Shown one piece after another: positions 56,497-64,000 of a stretch of 64,000 nt of DNA. The stretch spans positions 3,121,102 through 3,185,101 of the forward strand of contig SMSO01000025.1 in NCBI GenBank assembly GCA_004764695.1, written 5' to 3'. The notes below the pieces were generated by a model, which saw only the letters and a list, made by a program, of their open reading frames with translations, was not told where the DNA came from and made no database searches. Source of the stretch: Schizochytrium sp. TIO01 (lineage: Eukaryota > Sar > Bigyra > Thraustochytrida > Thraustochytriidae). A program made the position numbers and the translations under genes. Positions within the stretch are counted from its first letter, which is position 1; the number at the start of each line of letters is the position of its first letter.

Positions 56497-58305
56497 ATGT
56501 CGATCCTCAGTGGGCTCACAACACGCTCCCGCCGTGCACTATGGGCGTGGACTCAGCAACAAGGAAAAGCAACAGCGGCACACGCACAGATGCAAGCACA
56601 TCCAGAGACAGTTCCTCCTCCGCAAATGGATGACAGCCGCACGCATCTTCACAATAGTAATCGCAGCAAGAACCTTAAGCAGCAACAGAAGCAGCAGCAG
56701 CAGCAGCAACAACAATTTCAGCAGGCTAAAGAGGAACAGGATGTACATGTTGTCAGTGGCACCGGCCAAGACCAACCGCGTACAAAAGGTCGGTCTCAGC
56801 GCCTCTTGCGAAGGAACACGAGTCTTCCTGGATTCTCCCCTGCCGAAGTAATTGTCAAAAAGCGGAATGGACGCCGCCTCTCTCGCGAAGAGATTGACTG
56901 GTTTATCCAAGGTTTTCATCGTGGTGATGTGGAGGACTACCAAATGAGTGCTCTCCTCATGGCAATCGCCATCAAGGGCATGTCAAATCAAGAGGCATCT
57001 GACTTAACCCTCAGTATGGTTCGAACCGGCCCAACTGCAAACCTTGCAAGCATTCGACCTGATATGCCAAAAATCGACAAGCATTCTACTGGAGGTGTCG
57101 GTGACTCAACTTCTCTTATCCTCGCTCCTCTCATGGCCTCTCTTGGTATTGTCGTTCCAATTCTTAGCGGACGCACGCTCGGACATACTGGTGGTACGCT
57201 CGATAAGGTTGATTCGATTCCCGGATGCCATACTACCTTGAACAAAGAGGAGTTCATGAGCATCCTGGACAAGACCGGGGCTGCCTTTGCCAGTCCTGAG
57301 GCTACCGGTTTTGCTCCGGTGGACAGCTCCATCTATGCCCTGCGTGATGTTTCCGGCAGTGTAGACTCCATTGCGCTTGTTGCCTCAAGTGTTATGGCAA
57401 AAAAGCTTGCCGCTAACCCAGACGCTCTCCTTTTGGATGTAAAGCGCGGCCGCGGTGCTTTCTTCAATAATCTCAATGACACAGCATCACTTGCATCGAT
57501 GATGTGCGCCATCGGTGAGGATGCTGGAATCCACACAATGGCGCTTATTACATGCATGGACCATGTCCTTGGCGGCTCTGTTGGTAACTGGATTGAGGTT
57601 CAGGAAGCTGTCCGTATTCTGGCTGGATCAAAGCATGACGTTGGTGCAGACCCCCGATTTGCTACTTCTCGAGAAGCACTCGGAGATCTGCGCGATCTTG
57701 CTTTGAGTGAAGCTGCAGTGATGTTGGGTCTGGCTGGTAAGGCCGGTTCCTACCATGAGGGCTTTGAGATGGCACGTGCAAAGCTTGACTCTGGCGCTGC
57801 TTTGGAAAAGCTGGCCGAAATTGTTGATGCGCAGGGTGGCAACCCCCGTGTACTCTTTAATCTTTCCGATGCCACCCCTGAGCTCTACTCGCAGACGCTT
57901 CACGCTGAGGAAGATGTTGTCATCCAAGATGTTGATGCTCGTGATGTTGGCAACGCTGCCACTCTCCTTGGCGCTGGCCGCTCCTATGCTGACGACTCAA
58001 TCGATGTTTACGCCGGAATTTGCATTCATGCCAAGGTAGGTGAAGTAGTACGGAAGGGTGAGCCTATTCTTACAGCTGTGGTTCGCAACCCAACTGTGGA
58101 CTCTGGTCCTGCTGGCATTCCCGATACTGATCACCTCTTCCTTGGCGGCGAGCGTGAGTTTCGTACTCGTCTGAGCCGTGGCTTTGATCTCGCCTGCCGA
58201 GCTGTCTCGGTGGCGCCCAACAAGCCAGAAAATTTGGTGCAACCTGCTCCGCTGATCGAGTACCTTGTTGATGCACGTGGTGTACAACCTTTCAGGTTCC
58301 ACTAA
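56497..58305 (+). CDS. TYMP: Thymidine phosphorylase / pyrimidine-nucleoside phosphorylase
   Basis: 602 residues from the ATG at 56497; no earlier ATG is in frame. It cleaves thymidine with phosphate to thymine and deoxyribose 1-phosphate in pyrimidine salvage. The core (about 115-600) carries the family signature LGHTGGTLDKVDSIPG and the phosphate motif KHSTGGVGD (K195, H196, S197). It also has LRDVSGSVDS (R283) and LDVK (K316), so the residues matching catalytic H85, R171 and K190 of the E. coli enzyme are all present. The DVK motif is followed by RGRGAF rather than the E. coli VGSGAF. An extra N-terminal region of about 115 residues begins with an Arg/Ser/Thr-rich, possibly mitochondrial, presequence and carries a polyglutamine run (about 64-76). 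Confidence 0.95.
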   Translation: MSILSGLTTRSRRALWAWTQQQGKATAAHAQMQAHPETVPPPQMDDSRTHLHNSNRSKNLKQQQKQQQQQQQQFQQAKEEQDVHVVSGTGQDQPRTKGRSQRLLRRNTSLPGFSPAEVIVKKRNGRRLSREEIDWFIQGFHRGDVEDYQMSALLMAIAIKGMSNQEASDLTLSMVRTGPTANLASIRPDMPKIDKHSTGGVGDSTSLILAPLMASLGIVVPILSGRTLGHTGGTLDKVDSIPGCHTTLNKEEFMSILDKTGAAFASPEATGFAPVDSSIYALRDVSGSVDSIALVASSVMAKKLAANPDALLLDVKRGRGAFFNNLNDTASLASMMCAIGEDAGIHTMALITCMDHVLGGSVGNWIEVQEAVRILAGSKHDVGADPRFATSREALGDLRDLALSEAAVMLGLAGKAGSYHEGFEMARAKLDSGAALEKLAEIVDAQGGNPRVLFNLSDATPELYSQTLHAEEDVVIQDVDARDVGNAATLLGAGRSYADDSIDVYAGICIHAKVGEVVRKGEPILTAVVRNPTVDSGPAGIPDTDHLFLGGEREFRTRLSRGFDLACRAVSVAPNKPENLVQPAPLIEYLVDARGVQPFRFH

Positions 58306-59455
58306 AGCATCTGACGCTTCCAATTTTATTTAGGCCCCGATCCATGCAGATGCCCCTTTGTGAATATTCTCTCCCGTTTTCTTTTCTTTCTTTATCTTTA
58401 GTTCGCGATCGTGCAGTGGCCTTCCTGCACATCGTGCCATGTTTCAATGAATGAATGCACTTCGATGATAAGATCACCAAAAAGATTGCTGCTGCTGACA
58501 ATGCTTTTTTCATTTGTCACACTATAGTACAACAAAGTTTATGGCTCCTTCGAGCTATATTGTTGAACAACGGCAATTTGAATTATCTCATTCACTTTCT
58601 CTTCCTTCTTAAGTCGAGTGATGATAAATAACAAGTACCACTACAATAATGATAATGACCATATCAAAACCTTTTCTGTGTTATAGTTTTCTTCTTACGT
58701 TGTGCTGGGCAATCCACTATTGTTTATCTCTTGCTAAGGTGTTCGATCTATGCAATTTAACAGGGCATACCTATCTAATGTGTCCAGTAGTATATTGTTT
58801 AACTTCCATACCCAAATTTAGTATTTACAAGAGTAGCCTCTGGCTGCGAGGATGCCAACTTTGGACTTTGCAACAGATGCCCTTGGTACAGTACTGTGAT
58901 GCTCATCATTTCACGCAATTTAATGATATGCGTGTACTTTTTCTCTAGTTTCTTTGGACTTGATGATTGATTCAGTAATTCTATCAGCCTACCTTGTCTG
59001 TAATCAATATTCGCATTTCAAGACTACGGACAGTGATTTTGCAGGTTAAGTGCAATGCTATCAATCAATAATCAATAAGAATAGGTTCATCAACTAGATT
59101 CTGTTCATAAACATGTGTCTGCATCGTTTTACAGATCCCTCTCTCTCTTTCAAATATCACGTCTATCGTGTCTTTGCTCCTAAACGCCTAGAACCGTGGT
59201 GTTTAATCTCTCAAAAAAGAAAACGAAAAGAAGAAGAGACCAAAGAGAGGAAAAGGGAACCTATATATTAAAAAAAATTCATTATATTAGTATCTAGTAA
59301 TACCTACTCTTAAGTCTACGCTGTTTTCCAGCGCGTATCGAAGTACTGAAGTACTTACCTTCCCTCGTCAAAACCCAGTTCACAATCATTCGCTCAGCAT
59401 TCATTGAAAGGTGTTTGGCTCGGCTCGTGTAGCGTGCTGCAGCTTTTCGCACGAT
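58306..59455. other. Intergenic region
   Basis: About 1.15 kb of AT-rich spacer between two genes on the plus strand. It holds chance frames up to 99 codons with no recognised domain and a short palindrome AAGTACT-ga-AGTACTT near 59340. The TULIP-like gene promoter should lie toward the right end. Confidence 0.55.
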
Positions 59456-62440
59456 ATGTCGCATTCGTCTAGGTTTTGCGCTGCGCTTTTCTGTGCTCCA
59501 AAACACAGGAGGGTTGCAGGCGAGCTAGCGGAGACACCAAGCAAGAGTGTCACTGAAGGCGCCAAAGGAGCCCGCAAAAATAGCAAAAACGGACCTCAAG
59601 ACCATGGCACAAGCGAGGATGAAGATGATGAGGACCTCTCGTCATGGCAACCAGACACAGCATTGAATGCTGATGATGACGACGACGATGATGCACTCTG
59701 GCAGAAATACGCACCACAAGCTGTTGTTACTGAAGAAACTCAACAGCAAGCAACCCTGCGTCAAGAAACCATGAGCAAATATGCAAAGACTGTACTACAA
59801 GGGGAGCATGAAGGCGAAGAGTTTGCTCAAGGCTTTTCTAATAGAAGTGAACACTCTCCTGTGGCTGACTCCAGCAGAAGCGAGGAAGCCCAAAACCGCC
59901 GGGTTCAGGACGCACAAACTCTACAAGATCTTTTCTTTCTGGCCCAGGAAGGTGACAAAGATGCGGCCAAAACGCTCAATCAAGGCACACAACTAAGTGT
60001 AGATGATCATCATCGCTTCACTTTGAGTCAGAATCGGCAGCAAGAGGGACAGATAGATGCTGATGATGCCGAGGAATTTAATCATGCACTTCTTGAGCAA
60101 TCTATTGAAGCAAGCTTAAGAGATCTTGCAGACCGCACTGGCATGCGAGCAGGTCCAAAAGGCCAAGCGCTTGAGCATGATCGAGACGCGATTAATGTCA
60201 TAAATAAACGTCTCACAAATGAACAGTCAGACATGTTACGGACAGCCCGACGAGAATGCAAGCATCTTGTGCCGCAACTTCGAGAGCATATTCGAAAAGT
60301 TTCGAAAGAACTTGATCAAAAGCTAAGTGAGGACTTTGATCACAACAACTATGTCCCTCGTCACCTTTCTTCGCACCTATCGAGACACAAAAGCCGTGTT
60401 GATCTCACACCAGCTGGTCGAGCTGAGAAGGCTTCGTTTGAGGCTGCTGTAGGGAAACTGAAAAAGGAGCTTGCTCTCCTTCACCGGCACCTGTCGCAAA
60501 TTCGAATTGAACAGCATTTTCCAAGATGCATGCGTTGGAAACTCAAGGTGGACGCAGGCGATGGTACATTTATTGGTATTAGGGATATGGAAGTCGGTGC
60601 TATTCAAGCCAAATTTCACGCCTCTACATTGCCTTCCAAGCCTGGAAGAATTCGCATTGAAGTGAAGGATATAATCGCTAATCTGGGGCTCCTCGAATTA
60701 TCTATTCGAGGAGCAAATACTAAAGCAAGGATTCTTGGTGGCTTACTGACGCCGACCATCAATCGTTTAGATCTTGATGTCCGGGGTTCCTGGGTTCTTG
60801 AGTTGAAGTTTGAAGCAAATAAACAACAAGCACATTGGGAGGAAGTAAAGGAAAACTCCACCTTTCAGCTAACCCTTTCTCGAAAGGTAACAGGCTTGAC
60901 TCCAATTCGTTTACCTCAGAGCTTCCTGCAATCCATAACAAAGATGCTTCTCCCAAAAATTATTAGTGGTGCATTGAGGAATATTTTGCCAGTGCAGCTT
61001 GGTCTACTCCTCTTGGAAACTGACAATACAGTATCTATTCAGGGCAATGTTGATATCAAAGGAGATATGTCCCCGAAGACATGGCGTGAACCTCTCATTG
61101 CTCCTACTGCTGCAGGCAGTCATGCCCGTGCAACGCTAGGGATTTCTCAGAAGGAGGCATATATGCTTGATTTCCTCTGTCGCGGACCACGCGCTGCGGC
61201 AGCAGGCTTCAAAAACAAAGCAATCTCGCTTGCTCGACTGTTTCGCTGGAGGCTTCGGTATGCCACGTATAGACTTTCAGAATTGGAAGAAATGCTAGAC
61301 CTTGTCCAACGCGATGCTAGCGTAGTTCTACCTCCAGGTTGGCTTACACAAATATTACGTTTTGTCTCGCAACTGGCGAAAAAGCCATTTAATATCCGTC
61401 TGTCAGTATCAAGTATACAAACAGACTTGAATCTGTCTCAAGCAGTAGAAGCGGGACTTGACATGTATTTGTCTTCATTCCGGCAAGCCATGAACATGAC
61501 CCATGCGCAAAAGGCTCGAGTTGTAGCACGTGCACGTTATGAGGAAGCCCAACTTCGAGTAGCAACTATAACCAAGCTTATGCGCACATTTATTGTGCCT
61601 ATCATTAATCCCAGCATAGAGCTTGACTTGACTGGCCTATTCATCGGGGGGCTGCACACAGGCTTTGGCCTTGGTGCAATTCACCGTGTGATTGCTAATC
61701 TAAAATTGCCACCTCATTTCCTCTTTAGGCCAACATTACGGCAGAAGATGAAGAAGAACGATCGCATTGTTGAAATTGAAGGTAATTTGGGGCCTCGTGA
61801 AGATGAGTATACAGTTATTGTGCGTATGGATTCTCTCGATGGCGAGGCATCCATCTCACTTCGTGATGTTCGCCTGGACATGTTTCGATCCAGCGCAGAT
61901 CCCGGAGGTATCACTTTGCAAGCAAAGGAGGTGCGAGCTTCCATGCTGCTGAATATGATTGATCAGCTTCTTGGTGAAATCAGTCACCGAGTGGAGCAGA
62001 GCGAGCAAGAGCAGCAGCAGCAGCAACAACAACAACAATTTAACGGTGAATCTGCTACCTCTGACCCTCATGAAGATGAACAAAGCCCCAATATTCATAC
62101 GACTTATGTGTTTCCCGAAACAAGAGAGTTGATTGAACACGCGGAGGCTGTCCTTGGTGTCTCGCGAGCTTTTGATAATGAAGAGGAAGGGGACTCAGAG
62201 GACCCCAATGACAGTAGTATTCCGGATTCTGTTCATGAGGGGTTTCTCCCGTACTTTATTTTGGATGATACGAATGATTTGCGCTGCGATGTACAAAATA
62301 TCCATGCAGTTGTTCTGAAAGTTCATGACGGACGTCGAAATATGGATACTTTACGACTTCGGCTGCACGCTGAAGAAACTCTTGCGATTCACTTTTCAGT
62401 GCGCGCGAACATGCGCGACATCTTTGATTTGTACCGCTAA
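59456..62440 (+). CDS. Large protein with TULIP-like (BPI/SMP/HAM1-type) lipid-binding regions
   Basis: 994 residues from the ATG at 59456; the frame is open 45 nt further but has no ATG there. Residues 1-290 are polar and acidic with low complexity. From about 290 a helical stretch leads to a beta-rich region (about 355-560) of alternating hydrophobic strands, with an LP-x-S-x-L-x-x-I then LP-x-I pattern (IRLPQSFLQSITKMLLPKI). This resembles lipid-cavity proteins of the TULIP superfamily, including HAM1-like proteins. A second similar segment runs about 700-845. A polyglutamine run (about 852-863), an acidic tract and a final beta-rich piece close the protein. No signal peptide or membrane segment is clear. 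A role in lipid transfer is inferred, and the family call is uncertain. Confidence 0.5.
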   Translation: MSHSSRFCAALFCAPKHRRVAGELAETPSKSVTEGAKGARKNSKNGPQDHGTSEDEDDEDLSSWQPDTALNADDDDDDDALWQKYAPQAVVTEETQQQATLRQETMSKYAKTVLQGEHEGEEFAQGFSNRSEHSPVADSSRSEEAQNRRVQDAQTLQDLFFLAQEGDKDAAKTLNQGTQLSVDDHHRFTLSQNRQQEGQIDADDAEEFNHALLEQSIEASLRDLADRTGMRAGPKGQALEHDRDAINVINKRLTNEQSDMLRTARRECKHLVPQLREHIRKVSKELDQKLSEDFDHNNYVPRHLSSHLSRHKSRVDLTPAGRAEKASFEAAVGKLKKELALLHRHLSQIRIEQHFPRCMRWKLKVDAGDGTFIGIRDMEVGAIQAKFHASTLPSKPGRIRIEVKDIIANLGLLELSIRGANTKARILGGLLTPTINRLDLDVRGSWVLELKFEANKQQAHWEEVKENSTFQLTLSRKVTGLTPIRLPQSFLQSITKMLLPKIISGALRNILPVQLGLLLLETDNTVSIQGNVDIKGDMSPKTWREPLIAPTAAGSHARATLGISQKEAYMLDFLCRGPRAAAAGFKNKAISLARLFRWRLRYATYRLSELEEMLDLVQRDASVVLPPGWLTQILRFVSQLAKKPFNIRLSVSSIQTDLNLSQAVEAGLDMYLSSFRQAMNMTHAQKARVVARARYEEAQLRVATITKLMRTFIVPIINPSIELDLTGLFIGGLHTGFGLGAIHRVIANLKLPPHFLFRPTLRQKMKKNDRIVEIEGNLGPREDEYTVIVRMDSLDGEASISLRDVRLDMFRSSADPGGITLQAKEVRASMLLNMIDQLLGEISHRVEQSEQEQQQQQQQQQFNGESATSDPHEDEQSPNIHTTYVFPETRELIEHAEAVLGVSRAFDNEEEGDSEDPNDSSIPDSVHEGFLPYFILDDTNDLRCDVQNIHAVVLKVHDGRRNMDTLRLRLHAEETLAIHFSVRANMRDIFDLYR

Positions 62441-62704
62441 TGCTAAATATGTTGTTGTTTTCATTTTGTCTGTGTATTTGTCTTAGAATCCTGGAAATAG
62501 TTTAAAACTCTATTGCACCACTTTTCAAATAGATGTGCACATATAGATATTGAATGCGGATGTATAAAAGGTATCAAAATAATTTTTTCTATTTTTTTTT
62601 AAAGTGTTGGGTCTGGCTGGCTTGCTTACATCGATCAGTGTTTAGGTGATTAACCTTGCAGCAAAACAGACTAAAGAAATACTGACGAATAAAATGATTT
62701 AGCC
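62441..62704. other. Convergent 3' spacer
   Basis: 264 bp between the stop codons of the TULIP-like and fucosyltransferase genes. It contains a T-run at about 62585-62601 and no gene. Confidence 0.6.
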
Positions 62705-64000
62705 TCAAAGCCGGTTGTTGTTCTCATCATCAAAAGATTCAGACTCATCGTATACACTGGTACTGCGCAGAGAGGTTTTGGTTTGATCTGCTTCCTGGTC
62801 CTCGAGACCATTTACAGAATCGTCAGACTCGTTTTCATTTTCAGCTTCGCTGTCGCCATCAGACATTGCGCTACTGTCATCGTCTTCCAAGGCATCGGCA
62901 TCTAAACCAACATCTGCAGAGTTCTCATCCACTTGCATCCTTGCTGCGGCATCATCGGCATCCTCCTCATCCGCAGCGGTGTTTTCAAAGGTTTTTGCGT
63001 TCTTTGAGCCGCCTTCGAGGAAACTGACCGTGGATTGCTCATCAATATAGCCACTCCAGCGAATGAGCAAAGTATGTCCTCCTTCGATAAGGCCAGTCTC
63101 AATCTCTGGGATGGTAGTTAGAAGGTTAGAGCGCTGGACATTGATGGTCTTGGAAAAGGTGGAAACGGAAGTACCCACAAAGTTCTGGGCGCGAGCGCAA
63201 ATAAGCTGCTCAACAAGACCAAACATGTCACTAACCACCTTCTTATTGTTGGGTAGGCGGTTCTTAAAGTCCAGCAATGCAGCAGCAGTGCCAGGGTGGC
63301 TAGCCAGATCTCGCGCGAAAATAAGGCGTTGGAAGTGACCAAATGGGCGAAAGTAATTGTTCAATGATCCGTCCGCGCGGTGGGACGGCTGATCGGTAGC
63401 AACGTACACAACTTCTGACTGTTTGAAGCCGGCATCCTGGCCACGACGCACAAAGTTTCGGGAATCCTTGCTTTTACTTAGGGCTGCTTTAATGTAGTCA
63501 CCTAAACGAAGATGGACCGCATTATATCTACCACCATCAAGAGCCTCATTAGAAATATGTTTTGATAATCCACGTAGGTAAGCCGTGTAGCGAATTGCGT
63601 TGATGACCCAATCCTCCTGCCAGTGGCGAGTGTAAAAGGGTCCAATGTAAATTAGAATTCGGCCATTGTAGTTCTTGATACGATTTTCGTGTTCTCTAAC
63701 ACCACGCTCCTCAATCCAACTGAGTGGTGTACCGATCTGGAAAATCCAGGCGCGGGGGGTGCGACCTCCGACACGCAGACCTCCAACACGCTTCTTGCGG
63801 TAGTCAGTGAGCGTCATGTTGAGAGGGATGAGTGGGACGCCGGTCATTTTCTCAAGATACTCAAAATCAACCAACTGGTCCATGGGCACAAGGGAGTTGA
63901 GCGTATTTTTGAGGTAGTTACGAGCAAAGTTAGTGTGAGGACCGGCCATTGGCACCAGTAGAGCACGGTCTGACATTTTACACAATACGATTGCAGCGAT
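62705..64000 (-). CDS. GDP-fucose protein O-fucosyltransferase-like protein, partial at right edge
   Basis: The frame is open to the window edge, so the N-terminus is missing. An internal ATG near 63976 is probably not the start, because the preceding codons (IAIVLCK) continue the family's AIVLAKLLNRTLVLP-like strand-helix with VLCKMSDRALLVPMAG. Visible family features are the arginine motif NAVHLRLGDYI, VVYVATDQ, and a D-x-x-x-C/A-x-x-FVGTSVSTFSKTI end, all typical of the GT65/GT68-type O-fucosyltransferase fold that moves fucose from GDP-fucose to Ser/Thr. After the catalytic domain come about 110 strongly acidic, disordered residues, unusual for a secretory-pathway enzyme. Acceptor protein and cell location cannot be told. 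Confidence 0.75.
   Translation of the reverse strand: MAAIVLCKMSDRALLVPMAGPHTNFARNYLKNTLNSLVPMDQLVDFEYLEKMTGVPLIPLNMTLTDYRKKRVGGLRVGGRTPRAWIFQIGTPLSWIEERGVREHENRIKNYNGRILIYIGPFYTRHWQEDWVINAIRYTAYLRGLSKHISNEALDGGRYNAVHLRLGDYIKAALSKSKDSRNFVRRGQDAGFKQSEVVYVATDQPSHRADGSLNNYFRPFGHFQRLIFARDLASHPGTAAALLDFKNRLPNNKKVVSDMFGLVEQLICARAQNFVGTSVSTFSKTINVQRSNLLTTIPEIETGLIEGGHTLLIRWSGYIDEQSTVSFLEGGSKNAKTFENTAADEEDADDAAARMQVDENSADVGLDADALEDDDSSAMSDGDSEAENENESDDSVNGLEDQEADQTKTSLRSTSVYDESESFDDENNNRL

Overview
The window looks like nuclear DNA of a single-celled eukaryote. Eight full-length protein genes and one partial gene are each one uninterrupted ATG-to-stop frame. They encode eukaryotic families: a MOCS2B-type molybdopterin synthase subunit, mitochondrial ATP synthase delta, a MINDY deubiquitinase, an amphiphysin-type BAR protein, a RING/RBR-like ligase, thymidine phosphorylase, a probable lipid-binding TULIP-like protein and an O-fucosyltransferase. 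Intron-poor genes, acidic or polyglutamine low-complexity tails and long simple-repeat-rich spacers would suit a stramenopile protist such as a thraustochytrid or labyrinthulomycete. That placement is inference; nothing here proves it.

Layout. Positions 1-29158 are a gene desert. About 1-22000 is a mosaic full of microsatellites, mostly tetranucleotide units (AATC/TGAT, GAAT, GCAA, GTGA and the self-complementary GCTA). About 22000-29158 is AT-richer, nearly free of microsatellites and very poor in open frames. Positions 29159-47596 are the main gene cluster: MoaE-like (-), ATP synthase delta (+), MINDY (-), a ketopantoate-reductase-like tail-anchored protein (+), BAR (+) and RING/RBR-like (-). 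Positions 47600-56496 are a second gene-poor stretch: an AT-rich part with a decayed tandem repeat, then from about 49620 a microsatellite-rich part like the first desert. Positions 56497-64000 hold thymidine phosphorylase (+), the TULIP-like protein (+) and the O-fucosyltransferase (-), which runs off the right edge.

The genes do not form one pathway and have separate housekeeping jobs (cofactor synthesis, respiration, ubiquitin editing, membrane shaping, nucleoside salvage, glycosylation). No transposase, reverse transcriptase, CRISPR array, rRNA or convincing tRNA was recognised by eye. The most unusual items are a MoaE enzyme joined to a predicted membrane segment and an acidic linker, a MINDY enzyme ending in a CAAX box, a tail-anchored reductase-fold protein lacking its catalytic lysine, a RING plus Rcat-like protein without a visible IBR, a candidate 5' UTR intron before ATP synthase delta, and several near-perfect short foldbacks in the AT-rich spacers. 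I saw no clear multi-gene novel system.
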